Assembly (NCBI RefSeq): GCF_028281305.1
Contig: NZ_JANQKD010000013.1
Coordinates: 17,941-81,940 of the forward strand
Source: Pelagibius sp.
GTDB taxonomy: Bacteria; Pseudomonadota; Alphaproteobacteria; Kiloniellales; Kiloniellaceae
Length of the DNA: 64,000 nt
Direction of reading: 5' to 3'
Below, in pieces: positions 52,694 through 60,418 of this stretch. How positions within the stretch are numbered: the first letter of the stretch is position 1; every line of letters starts with the position of its first letter. A program made the position numbers and the translations under genes. The notes beneath the pieces were generated by a model. It was not told where the DNA came from. It ran no database searches and saw nothing but the letters and a program-made list of their open reading frames with translations.

Positions 52694-54015
52694 GCTACGA
52701 GGTCATCGCCGTCCTCATGTTCTCCTCGATGATGCTGATGCTGCTGACCGGTCAGCGCGTCTTTGCGGCCATCGGCTTTGTGGCGACCCTTGCGGCGCTG
52801 CTGCTCTGGGGCGACGGCGGATCGGAGATCGCCTTCTCCGCTGCCATGAAACTGATGAAATGGTATCCGCTGCTGACCTTGCCCCTGTTCATCTACATGG
52901 GCTACATGCTGTCGGAATCGGGCATCGCGAACGACCTCTACAAGATGTTCCATGTCTGGTTCGGGCCGCTGAACGGCGGCCTTGCCATCGGCACCATCGG
53001 CCTGATGGTGGCGATCTCGGCGATGAACGGGCTCAGCGTCGCCGGCATGGCCATCGGCGCCAGCATTGCCCTGCCGGAGCTGCTGCGCCGCGGCTACGAC
53101 AAGATCATGGTGACCGGCGTCATTCAAGCCGGCTCCTCCCTTGGAATCCTGGTACCGCCCAGCGTGGTGCTGGTGCTTTACGGCATGATCGCGCGCCAGC
53201 CGGTGGGGCAGCTCTGGCTGGCCGGTGTCCTGCCGGGCCTGATGATGGCGGGGCTCTTCATTCTCTACATCGTCATTCGCTGCCGCCTGCAGCCGCACCT
53301 GGGACCGGCCCTGTCGGAAGACGAGCGCGCGGTGCCCCTGCGCGAGAAGCTCGCCCTGCTGCGGGCCGGTCTGCTGCCACTGTTCATCTTTTTCTCGATG
53401 ACCGGTCTGTTCCTGATGGGTGTCACCAATCTGACGGAAAGCTCGGCCGTCGGCGCGCTGGCGGCAACCCTGGCCGCGCTTTTCAAGGGCCGCCTGAACC
53501 GCCGCGTCATGACCGAGACGCTGCGCAAGACCCTGGCCATCTCCTGCATGTTCATGTGGATCATCCTGGCCGCGCTCTGCTTCGGCGCCGTCTTCGACGG
53601 GCTTGGCGCGGTCAAGGCGATCGAGGGCTTCTTCCTCGACCGCCTGGGGCTCAGCCCCTGGGAGATCCTGATCATGATGCAGCTCTCCTACCTGATCATG
53701 GGAACCTTCCTCGACGACACGGCGATGCTGGTGATCGTCGCGCCGCTCTACGTGCCGCTGGTCGGGGCGCTGGGTTTCGATCTCATCTGGTACGGCGTGC
53801 TCTACACCATCACCTGTCAGATCGCCTATATGACGCCGCCCTTCGGCTACAACCTCTTCCTGATGCGCGCCATGGCGCCGCCGGAGGTGTCGCTGATGGA
53901 CATCTACCGCTCCATCATCCCCTTCGTTGCCGTGATGATTCTCGGGCTGATTATCGTCATGGCCTTTCCGCAGATCGCGCTCTGGCTGCCGGAGCTTTAC
54001 AGACTGAGGGGATAA
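52690..54015 (+). CDS. TRAP transporter large permease (DctM-like)
   Basis: The 441-residue polytopic protein has the DctM features: LTGQRVFAAIGFVATLAALLLWG, LFIYMGYMLSESGIANDLYKMF, AISAMNGLSVAGMAIGASIALPELLRRGYDK, GSSLGILVPPSVVLVLYG and the late FLDDTAMLVIVAPLYVPL. It forms the sodium-driven channel of the importer with the small permease. Confidence 0.94.
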   Translation: MSYEVIAVLMFSSMMLMLLTGQRVFAAIGFVATLAALLLWGDGGSEIAFSAAMKLMKWYPLLTLPLFIYMGYMLSESGIANDLYKMFHVWFGPLNGGLAIGTIGLMVAISAMNGLSVAGMAIGASIALPELLRRGYDKIMVTGVIQAGSSLGILVPPSVVLVLYGMIARQPVGQLWLAGVLPGLMMAGLFILYIVIRCRLQPHLGPALSEDERAVPLREKLALLRAGLLPLFIFFSMTGLFLMGVTNLTESSAVGALAATLAALFKGRLNRRVMTETLRKTLAISCMFMWIILAALCFGAVFDGLGAVKAIEGFFLDRLGLSPWEILIMMQLSYLIMGTFLDDTAMLVIVAPLYVPLVGALGFDLIWYGVLYTITCQIAYMTPPFGYNLFLMRAMAPPEVSLMDIYRSIIPFVAVMILGLIIVMAFPQIALWLPELYRLRG

Positions 54016-54090
54016 CCGAAGGCAGCGCGATCAACGAAGAGCAAACCCATAACAGCCAATCCGAACTGAAGAACAAGGGAGTGCGTTGCG

Positions 54091-55146
54091 ATGAAAAAGA
54101 ACAGACGTGAGTTCCTGAAAAATGCCGGCGTCGCCACCACGGCGGCAGTCGGCGCGGGCACCCTTGCCGCGCCTTACGTCAAAGCGCAGAGCAAGATCAC
54201 CTGGCGCCTGCAGACCTATGCCGGCCCGGCTCTGGCCGAGCACGTGATCAAGCCCTCCATCGATGCCTTCAACAAGGTCGCCAACGGCGAGATGGAGATC
54301 GAGCTCTACTTCGCCGACCAGCTTGTGCCGACCGGCGAGCTGTTTCGTGCCATGCAGCGCGGCACCGTCGATGCCGTGCAGAGCGACGACGATTCCATTG
54401 CCGCGCCGGTCGACATTTCGGTCTTCGGCGGCTACTTCCCCTTCGCCACGCGCTACTCGCTGGACGTGCCGGTTCTGTTCAACGAGTGGGGCCTGCGGGA
54501 GATCTGGGAAGAGGCCTACGGCGAGGTGGAGAACGTTAAGTGGCTCTCGGCCGGCGCCTGGGACCCCTGCCACTTCGCCACTGTCGATCCGATCAGCAGC
54601 CTGGACGATCTGAGGGGCAAGCGGGTCTTCACCTTCCCCACGGCCGGGCGCTTCCTCGCGCGCTTCGGCGTCGTCCCGGTGACCCTGCCCTGGGAGGACA
54701 TCGAGGTTGCCGTGCAGACCGGCGAACTGGACGGCATCGCCTGGTCGGGCATCACCGAGGACTACACCGTTGGCTGGGCCGATGTGACCAACTATTTCCT
54801 CACCAACAACATCTCCGGCGCCTGGTGTGGTTCCTACTTCGCCAACGAGGAACGCTGGAACGAGCTGCCCGCCCATCTGCAGGAACTCTTCCGTCTCTGC
54901 ATGGACTCCTCGCACTACTACCGCCAGCACTGGTACTGGGGTGGCGAAGCGAAGCTGCGCGTGCAGGGTGACAAGATGAAGCTGACCTCCATCCCCGATG
55001 AGGAGTGGAAGACGGTGGAGGACGCAGCCGTCGAGTTCTGGGACGAGGTCGCCGCGGAGAGCGAGCGCAACGCCCGCGTCGTGCAGATCCTGCGCGACTA
55101 CAACGCCCTGATGCGCAAGGCCGGACCGCCGTACCGCAGCGCCTGA
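54091..55146 (+). CDS. TRAP transporter substrate-binding protein (DctP-like)
   Basis: The 351-residue protein has a twin-arginine-type signal (NRRREFLKNAG-like RREFLKNAG, cleavage after VKAQ) and the DctP fold. It shows LADQLVPTGELFRAMQRGTVDAVQ-like features, LRGKRVFTFPTAGRFLARFGVVPVTLPWEDIEVAVQTGELDGIAWSG, and the substrate-pocket region after it. It captures the ligand in the periplasm; the ligand is probably an organic acid or acylated amino acid. It is the last gene of the TRAP operon, followed by a strong terminator. Confidence 0.93.
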   Translation: MKKNRREFLKNAGVATTAAVGAGTLAAPYVKAQSKITWRLQTYAGPALAEHVIKPSIDAFNKVANGEMEIELYFADQLVPTGELFRAMQRGTVDAVQSDDDSIAAPVDISVFGGYFPFATRYSLDVPVLFNEWGLREIWEEAYGEVENVKWLSAGAWDPCHFATVDPISSLDDLRGKRVFTFPTAGRFLARFGVVPVTLPWEDIEVAVQTGELDGIAWSGITEDYTVGWADVTNYFLTNNISGAWCGSYFANEERWNELPAHLQELFRLCMDSSHYYRQHWYWGGEAKLRVQGDKMKLTSIPDEEWKTVEDAAVEFWDEVAAESERNARVVQILRDYNALMRKAGPPYRSA

Positions 55147-55179
55147 TCGGGTCGAGCGGAGAGGGGAGCGGCCTTTGCC

Positions 55180-55340
55180 GTTTCCCCCTCACCCAGCTTC
55201 GGCTAGGTTCGCTGCGCTCACCAAGCCTGCGCAACCCTCTCCCACCAGGGGAGAGGGTTTTTCAGGCGGCATGTGATTGCTTTCCCTCTCCCCTTTGTGG
55301 GAGAGGGAGGGGCCCGCGCAGCGGGAGGGTGAGGGGAAAC
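55180..55340. repeat. Palindromic intergenic repeat element, copy 1
   Basis: Outer arms TTTCCCCCTCACCC (from 55181) and AGGGTGAGGGGAAAC (from 55326) enclose two perfect inner hairpins at 55233-55259 and 55283-55308 with CCCTCTCCC/GGGAGAGGG stems. The same words recur at about 63225-63375. Confidence 0.75.
55233..55262 (+). terminator. Intrinsic terminator of the TRAP operon
   Basis: A perfect 11-bp stem (AACCCTCTCCC / GGGAGAGGGTT) with a 5-base loop ends in five T residues. It lies 87 bases after the DctP stop codon, within the palindromic repeat element. Confidence 0.8.
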
Positions 55341-55421
55341 CGCCGCCCCGCGCAGTGGGTGACGTCCGGGGTCATCGGTGGCATCCTTGCCGCGGTCGCG
55401 CCTTGGGGAGGGAAACCGGAC

Positions 55422-55919
55422 ATGGCCGCAGCGGATGATTTTGTGCTCGATGGCGGCTGCGTCTGCGGTGCTGTACGCTACCGCATGACCGCCAGACCTC
55501 TCTTCGTGCACTGCTGCCACTGTCGCTGGTGCCAGCGGGAGACCGGGTCCGCCTTTGTGCTGAATGCGCTCATAGAGTCCGAGCAGGTGGAGCTTCTGAA
55601 GGGCCGGGTGGAAGCCGTGTCCGTACCTTCGGAAAGCGGCCGCAGTCAGGAGATCTGCCGCTGTCCGACCTGTCAGGTCGCGCTTTGGAGCCATTACAGC
55701 GGCGCGGGCAAAGCCATCCGCTTCATCCGCGCCGGCACGCTGGACGATCCGAAGCAGGTTCCGCCGGACGTGCACATCTACACGGACTCCAAGCAGCCCT
55801 GGGTGATCTTGCCGGACGGCGTGCCGGCGTTCGCGGAGTACTACCGCGCGCGGGAGACCTGGCCGGCGGAGAGCCTTGCGCGCGCCAGAGCAGCGAAGGA
55901 ACGGGCTCAATCCCTCTGA
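55422..55919 (+). CDS. GFA/CENP-V-family zinc-binding protein
   Basis: The 165-residue protein has the cysteine pattern of the glutathione-dependent formaldehyde-activating enzyme family: GGCVCGAVRY near residue 12, CCHCRWCQRETG near 35 and CRCPTCQVALWS near 82, followed by FIRAGTLDD and HIYTDSKQPW. Despite the name, most members have no proven formaldehyde role. ATG 55422 follows GGGGAGGG. It lies directly after the palindromic repeat and seems monocistronic. Confidence 0.9.
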   Translation: MAAADDFVLDGGCVCGAVRYRMTARPLFVHCCHCRWCQRETGSAFVLNALIESEQVELLKGRVEAVSVPSESGRSQEICRCPTCQVALWSHYSGAGKAIRFIRAGTLDDPKQVPPDVHIYTDSKQPWVILPDGVPAFAEYYRARETWPAESLARARAAKERAQSL

Positions 55920-55940
55920 AGGGGAGCCCGCGTCCTGCCG

Positions 55941-56504
55941 CTACTTGAAGCCGCGCAGGCTGTCGACCTGGCGGCGCACCCAGTCGTCATTCTCTGTGGC
56001 GCTTTCCCGCAGAGCTTCCAACTCCGCGTCGCTCAACACGCGCGCTTCAAGGAACTGGATCTTCAGGACCATGGTTTCCATCAGCGCGCGGCGTTCGGCG
56101 CGGGTGACTTTCTGGTCGCGGACCTGCGCCGTCAGCTCCTTGTGGCGTGCGACGAGGTCGCGGTAGAGCTCCGGCGTGCGGCTTTCCGGAACCAGGATCT
56201 TGTCGACGCCCTCGTAGGCGCAGGTCGCCCAGGCAGCCTCCCCGGAGGCGAGCTGGTAGGTGCCCAGATCGGCGGCCTTGTCCGGATCGTAACCGGAGCT
56301 GGCGCTGCAGGCCGCCAAATGGGCGTCGAAGGCCTTGAAGGCCTTCTCCATGTAAATGGCGCTGCCGGTCTGCATGTGCGCCGGCGGACCGGTTTCTTCG
56401 GGCGGCTTTTGTGCCGCGGCTTGCGCAGGTCCGGTGAGCGCGAAGGCGCCAAGCGCGAGGTTGCCGGACAGGAGAAAGATGCAGAACGCTTTGTCAGGGA
56501 TCAT
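55941..56504 (-). CDS. Exported protein of unknown function, 187 aa
   Basis: A signal peptide covers residues 1-31 (cleavage near AQAAAQ). The mature protein is helical and charged, with three or more cysteines (HLAACSAS, WATCAYEG) and a C-terminal coiled-coil-like part (RHKELTAQVRDQKVTRAERRALMETMVLKIQFLEARVL). Function unknown. It converges on the GFA gene with a 21-base gap. Confidence 0.75.
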   Translation of the reverse strand: MIPDKAFCIFLLSGNLALGAFALTGPAQAAAQKPPEETGPPAHMQTGSAIYMEKAFKAFDAHLAACSASSGYDPDKAADLGTYQLASGEAAWATCAYEGVDKILVPESRTPELYRDLVARHKELTAQVRDQKVTRAERRALMETMVLKIQFLEARVLSDAELEALRESATENDDWVRRQVDSLRGFK

Positions 56505-56759
56505 GGTCTTCCCTCCGGTTCCTGATCTTCTGAGAAAAGAATGCGGAGGATAGGCAGGAACGGCAAGGGTGATTCGGGCCTTTTCGGCGCTGTCTTCGAA
56601 CCTTTATGTTTCAGTCGTTGATGAAGTGTGTTGAAGACTGCTATTGTAGTCACAGTTGTGGTCTGTAGCAGGGTCTTGTGTTGTTCGGTCCTTGCTTTGT
56701 GGGAGACAGACGGATCACCGCACAACTGAACAGGTGCAACTTCAGTTGGGAGCAACGTG
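56505..56759. other. Divergent upstream region of the exported-peptide locus
   Basis: This region holds TTGATG (near 56617) with TATTGT 18 bases later, a weak promoter-like pair reading right. No other gene or strong hairpin is visible. Confidence 0.35.
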
Positions 56760-56978
56760 ATGACAGGTTGGATGTTTGCTGCGGTGGAAGCCGTGGCGCT
56801 GACCTCGGTGATCCCGCCCCAGACCAACAAAGCCGGCATCGCCCTTAGCGCCGGTGAAAGGTCCTCGGTCTCCAGCAGGATGGACCGGGCGGACTATATG
56901 CAGGCCGACGGTCGCAGATTTGCGCCCTCGGTTTGTCCAGCAATCAGAGGAATTCTCGTACTACCCGGCGTACTCTAG
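56760..56978 (+). pseudogene. Decayed paralogue of the exported-peptide genes
   Basis: ATG 56760 has GGGAG nine bases upstream. The first 24 codons align with the signal peptides of the genes at 57231 and 57497 (M-x-x-WM-x-A, later PQxxxA), but a Glu interrupts the hydrophobic core. The mature GGGW...NGTxLTGLE motif is absent. The rest of the frame is unlike either gene except for a short RADY. I read it as a degenerate copy; a diverged functional peptide is possible. Confidence 0.45.
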
Positions 56979-57230
56979 CTCTGCGCTGCCGGTAGACCGG
57001 ACTCCGGGCGAGACCTCGCCCGGGGAAGTGGCCTTCTTGCCGTAGCACGTTGACGCTCGGACGGAAGGCCGCGGTCTCAGGCCGGCGGCGCGGTCCCGGT
57101 TTTACGAACAGACTCTGCGTTCTGCCCGACTGCATGAGCAGCCGGGAACAGGAGAGCTGTGTCTGGAGCCGGGGCAGGCGGCGCCGTTCCTGCGGCCGCG
57201 TTCACATCAACCCGAACTGGGAGACATAGG
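56979..57230. other. Gap before the first exported-peptide gene
   Basis: A GC-rich stretch with no frame of note. It presumably holds the promoter of the 57231 gene, but I cannot point to one. Confidence 0.4.
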
Positions 57231-57440
57231 ATGAAAGTATGGATGCTTGCCACGACGCTGGCCGCAACGCTCAGCCTTGTTGCTTTGCCGCAGAGCGGTC
57301 ACGCCGACGGTGGCGACGGTAAAGGCGGCGGAGGCGGCTGGGTGGCCAATGGCACCGCTCTGACCGGCCTTGAGCGCACTGGCGATCCTGAAGCGGCCAA
57401 TGGCCCTCTGCGCTCTGTGAAGCTGCCGGGCACGAAGTAG
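57231..57440 (+). CDS. Small exported peptide A, 69 aa
   Basis: ATG 57231 follows GGGAGACATAGG. Residues 1-25 form a clean Sec signal peptide ending PQSGHA. The mature peptide of about 44 residues starts with a Gly-rich run (DGGDGKGGGGG). It then carries WVANGTALTGLE, followed by a Pro/Arg/Lys-containing tail ending PGTK. No cysteine is present. The next gene encodes a close paralogue sharing the signal peptide and the W-x-x-NGT-x-LTGLE motif, which argues for a real, duplicated gene. The family is unknown to me. An ADYC-domain protein is encoded just downstream. Confidence 0.7.
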   Translation: MKVWMLATTLAATLSLVALPQSGHADGGDGKGGGGGWVANGTALTGLERTGDPEAANGPLRSVKLPGTK

Positions 57441-57496
57441 TCGGCCACCGGCTCTCCTTTAACCTCGTTGTATCGGTTCGAATTGGAAGACATGAC

Positions 57497-57685
57497 ATGA
57501 AACCATGGATGCTTGCCGCGGCGCTGGCCGTGACGTTCTCACTCTTTGTCCTGCCGCAGAGCGGCAAGGCCGATCCCGGTGGCGGTTGGATTTCCAACGG
57601 CACGACCCTAACCGGCCTGGAAGGGTCTCGTGGCGAGTCTGCTTCGCCAAGCGGTCCGACGACGGTGCGGACAGGCGCGCAGTAG
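57497..57685 (+). CDS. Small exported peptide B, 62 aa
   Basis: A tandem paralogue of peptide A, 56 bases downstream. ATG 57497 follows GGAAGACATGAC. The signal peptide ends PQSGKA. The mature peptide of about 37 residues starts DPGGGWISNGTTLTGLEG and continues into a Ser/Pro/Thr-rich tail. Signal peptides and motif are much more alike than the tails. An imperfectly conserved, secreted core of about 15 residues with variable ends suggests a ligand, an inhibitor or a substrate of a processing enzyme. Confidence 0.7.
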   Translation: MKPWMLAAALAVTFSLFVLPQSGKADPGGGWISNGTTLTGLEGSRGESASPSGPTTVRTGAQ

Positions 57686-57704
57686 CGTCTTGAAGCGCAG
57701 GTGT

Positions 57705-57730
57705 TCCCGCGGGCCACTGCGCCCGCGGGA
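57705..57730 (+). terminator. GC-rich hairpin between peptide B and the ADYC gene
   Basis: TCCCGCGGGC and GCCCGCGGGA form a perfect 10-bp stem with a 6-base loop, 18 bases before the ADYC start. It lacks a U-tract, so it may attenuate or stabilise RNA rather than terminate. Confidence 0.5.
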
Positions 57731-57747
57731 CCTTCGCGGGACTTCCC

Positions 57748-58575
57748 ATGGGGACGAGGTTTTCCTCTGCGCTCGCCGCCGCGGTCGTCTGTTGCGGCCT
57801 GGGTTGCGAAGGCGGCTCCGCCGCCGCCGGGAGCCTACGCGTGTTCGGAACCGAACTGCGGCTGACCCAGGCGGATGGATCGGTCCTGGCCGGCGCGGAG
57901 CTTGCGGGCAGGACCCTGTCTTTCGATCTGCCCGGCGGGCAGGCCGTGAGGCTCCGCATCGATACCGTCATCCGCGATCCGCAGGACCCGAGGGGCGAGA
58001 TCCTGCTCTACCGCTTCCTGCGCGAAGATCCGGCGGACGGTGTCTGGCGCCCGCTCTGTCCGCCGGCCCCGGACGGCCTGCCGGTGGGTTTTGCACTTCG
58101 GGGCGCCTGGGACGCGGGCGGGCGCTACCGGTCCGGGGCCGACGACATCACCCTGGTCTGCGCATCCGGCGCCATCGGCAAGTGCCTGCGCATGGGCTAC
58201 CGGCTCTGGGGCGAGGCCGCCGACGGCACGCCGCTGCACCTGTTCCATCAGGCCTGCACACGGGCGATGCGGGCCGACTACTGCGGCGACGGCACAAGCC
58301 ATACCCGCGACGGCACGCCCATCCGCATCGGCGACCGCCTCGGCCTTCTCGACGCCGCCGAAGCCCCCGATGCGGTCTTCGAAGGGCTCTGGGGTCCTGA
58401 CGGCGCCCTCTGTCTCGCACGGCCGCGCCTAGCCGATGCTGAGAGCCTCGAAGACCTGGTGGCCGCCTGCCCGCGGCTCGAAGGCAGGATCGGGCAGGCC
58501 TGCCGCGCGGCGCAGTTTGCCGAGACGCCGGCGGCCCTGCTGCTCAGCTACGGCGCCGCCGATCCCATGCGCTGA
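57748..58575 (+). CDS. Exported ADYC-domain protein
   Basis: The 275-residue protein starts with a signal peptide (VVCCGLGCEGG; no clean lipobox) and contains the ADYC domain. TLVCASGAIGKCLRMGYRLWG lies near residues 130-150, and CTRAMRADYCGDGTSHTRDGTPI near 170-190 gives the family its name. Cysteines and the WGxDG-like GLWGPDGALCLARPR fit the family, best known from myxobacteria and of unknown function. It follows the two exported peptides in the same direction, 62 bases after the second. A functional link is inferred from this order. Confidence 0.85.
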   Translation: MGTRFSSALAAAVVCCGLGCEGGSAAAGSLRVFGTELRLTQADGSVLAGAELAGRTLSFDLPGGQAVRLRIDTVIRDPQDPRGEILLYRFLREDPADGVWRPLCPPAPDGLPVGFALRGAWDAGGRYRSGADDITLVCASGAIGKCLRMGYRLWGEAADGTPLHLFHQACTRAMRADYCGDGTSHTRDGTPIRIGDRLGLLDAAEAPDAVFEGLWGPDGALCLARPRLADAESLEDLVAACPRLEGRIGQACRAAQFAETPAALLLSYGAADPMR

Positions 58576-58619
58576 ATTCTTCGGCGCCGGGCAGAGTCTC
58601 CAAGTTTTTTTCGAGTCCC

Positions 58620-58646
58620 TGTCACAATCCGCCGGTGCCGTTCGTC
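58620..58646 (+). promoter_or_regulatory. ECF41-type promoter of the AhpD-like gene
   Basis: TGTCACA (58620-58626), exactly 16 bases, then CGTC (58643-58646) match the published ECF41 consensus. The predicted transcript would start near 58653, about 40 bases before the ATG at 58692. The sigma factor gene follows downstream. Confidence 0.8.
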
Positions 58647-58691
58647 TAGGAAGTGTCAGACCAACGCCCCCCGGAACGAAAGGACTCAGCA

Positions 58692-59153
58692 ATGGACGGC
58701 GCCAGCCACCCGAAAGACGCAGCGCAGGGCGAGACCCTTCTCGACTACCAAAAGGACATCCCCGAAATCCTGAAGACCATGGTCGGCCTGAACACGGTCA
58801 TCTCAGGGACCGGGCTGGAGCGCAGCCTGCACCACCTCGTGCAGCTCCGCGCCTCGCAGATCAACCGCTGCGGCTTCTGCGTAGAGATGCACACCCGCGA
58901 GGCCCGGCAGGACGGCGAGACCGGCGAACGGCTGGACCGGGTCGTGGTCTGGGATCAGGTGGACGACTTCAGCGAACGCGAGAAGGCGGCCTTCGCCTGG
59001 ACCGAGGCGCTGACGGAGCTCGATCCCAAGGCCGACCTGGCCCCCTTGCGCGCGCGCCTGCGCAAGGTCTTCACCGATCCGGAGATCGGCGTGCTGACCG
59101 CCGCCGTTGCCATGATCAATCTCTGGAACCGCATCAACATTTCCCGACACTGA
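58692..59153 (+). CDS. AhpD-like/carboxymuconolactone decarboxylase-family protein
   Basis: The 153-residue protein has the CxxC...H redox motif of AhpD-like proteins: Cys60 and Cys63 in NRCGFCVEMHTRE, with His67. LHHLVQLRASQIN precedes it and a helix (LTAAVAMINLWNRINI) closes the domain. Such proteins are the most common partners of ECF41 sigma factors (the 'COE' enzymes). ATG 58692 with AAAGGA is preferred over GTG 58653, which would coincide with the predicted transcription start. It is followed by a large hairpin and then the ECF41 gene. Confidence 0.9.
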   Translation: MDGASHPKDAAQGETLLDYQKDIPEILKTMVGLNTVISGTGLERSLHHLVQLRASQINRCGFCVEMHTREARQDGETGERLDRVVVWDQVDDFSEREKAAFAWTEALTELDPKADLAPLRARLRKVFTDPEIGVLTAAVAMINLWNRINISRH

Positions 59154-59189
59154 TGTGTTCGACTTTCGTCGAGACGGTTCCGGCCCGCG

Positions 59190-59240
59190 CCCCCTCCCGG
59201 CCACCGACGAGGATAATGGAATTGGGTGGCCGGGAGGGGG
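59190..59240. terminator. Perfect 16-bp hairpin between AhpD-like and sigma genes
   Basis: CCCCCTCCCGGCCACC (59190-59205) and GGTGGCCGGGAGGGGG (59225-59240) are exact complements with a 19-base loop. No U-tract follows. It lies 37 bases after the AhpD-like stop and could reduce read-through into the sigma factor gene. Confidence 0.6.
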
Positions 59241-59284
59241 AGCGGACCGGTGCCGAAAAACCAAGGTAACTCCAGGACCGATTC

Positions 59285-60226
59285 ATGGTGCACAGTGACA
59301 CGATGACGAAGGAACCCAGCATAGAGCCTGCGGCGGCGGCCGTCTTCGAGCAGGCGCGCCCGCGCCTGCTGGGCCTCGCCTACCGCATCCTGGGTTCGCT
59401 GGCCGATGCCGAGGACGCGGTGCAGGACACCTTTGTAAAGTGGGCTGACGCGGAGCGGGCGGACATCGACACCCCGGCCGCCTGGCTCACCACGGTCTGC
59501 ACCCGGCGTTGCCTCGACCTGCTGCGCGCCGCCCAGAGGACCCGGGTCAGCTACGTCGGCGCCTGGCTGCCGGAGCCGGTGCAGACGGGGCTGCCGGCAG
59601 AAAGTGCAATCGGGGAGGGCGAGGTCGGGGAGGGGCCGGAGCTTGCTGTTTCCCTCACCACCGCCTTCCTGCTGATGCTGGAGCGCCTGACGCCGAAGGA
59701 GCGGGCGGCCTTCCTGCTGCGCGAGGTCTTCGACCGGCCCTACGGGGAGATCGCCGCAGCCCTGGACCTGAAGGAGGCCGCCTGCCGCAAGCTGGTGTCC
59801 CGCGCAAAAGACCACGTCGAGCGGGCGCAGGTGCGCCACCGCACCCCGGCCGAGCGGCAGGACCGCCTGCTCGCCGCCTTCCGTGCGGCGGTGGAGGAGG
59901 GGGCGACCGCCCCGCTCGCCGCCCTCTTGGCCGACGACATCCGCCTCTCCGCCGACGGCGGTGGCAAGGTCCCGACTCTGGGCCGGATTCTGCAGGGCAG
60001 GGAGGCGGTCATGCGGTTCGTCGGCAGGGCGCTGCCGCGCCTCTGGGCCGGCCAGCGCTGGCGCCCGGTGATCCTCAACGGCACCCGTGCCTTCCTGATG
60101 GAGCGGGACCACCGCACCGTCGCCGCCGTGACCTTCGCCTACGACCCCGAGGGCCGCGCGACCGGCGTCTTCATCCTGCGCAACCCGGACAAGCTCGCCG
60201 CCCTGCGCCCGGTGACGATCCAGTAG
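59285..60226 (+). CDS. ECF41-family RNA polymerase sigma factor
   Basis: The 313-residue protein has sigma region 2 (residues 20-85, RPRLLGLAYRILGSLADAEDAVQDTFVKW), region 4 (about 130-185, LTPKERAAFLLREVFDRPYGEIAAALDL) and the SnoaL-like C-terminal extension that defines ECF41. The two ECF41 hallmarks are present: WLPEP at 94-98 in the linker and DGGGK at 224-228 in the extension. ECF41 has no anti-sigma factor; the extension itself modulates activity. Its predicted target is the adjacent AhpD-like gene. ATG 59285 is the first start, with ATG 59303 as alternative. Confidence 0.94.
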   Translation: MVHSDTMTKEPSIEPAAAAVFEQARPRLLGLAYRILGSLADAEDAVQDTFVKWADAERADIDTPAAWLTTVCTRRCLDLLRAAQRTRVSYVGAWLPEPVQTGLPAESAIGEGEVGEGPELAVSLTTAFLLMLERLTPKERAAFLLREVFDRPYGEIAAALDLKEAACRKLVSRAKDHVERAQVRHRTPAERQDRLLAAFRAAVEEGATAPLAALLADDIRLSADGGGKVPTLGRILQGREAVMRFVGRALPRLWAGQRWRPVILNGTRAFLMERDHRTVAAVTFAYDPEGRATGVFILRNPDKLAALRPVTIQ

Positions 60227-60277
60227 GGCCGTGACCATTCAGTTGGGGCCGGCCAGTAGGGCCGGTCACCTGAACGC

Positions 60278-60386
60278 ATCCTTCGAGACGGCCCCAGATT
60301 CGATTGAAGGGGGCCTCCTCAGGATGAGGCCGAGCTTCCTTCCTCACCCTGAGGAGCTTGCGCAGCAAGCGTCTCGAAGGGTGATG
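60278..60386. repeat. RIME-like palindromic intergenic element
   Basis: CATCCTTCGAGAC ... CTCCTCAGGATGAG is followed by CTCACCCTGAGGAGC ... GCGTCTCGAAGGGTGA. These are the paired words of the rhizobial-type intergenic mosaic elements. The element lies between the sigma factor and RidA genes and folds into stem-loops. Confidence 0.75.
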
Positions 60387-60418
60387 ACCCCGCACTCAGA
60401 CAAGAAGGTTCACACCCG

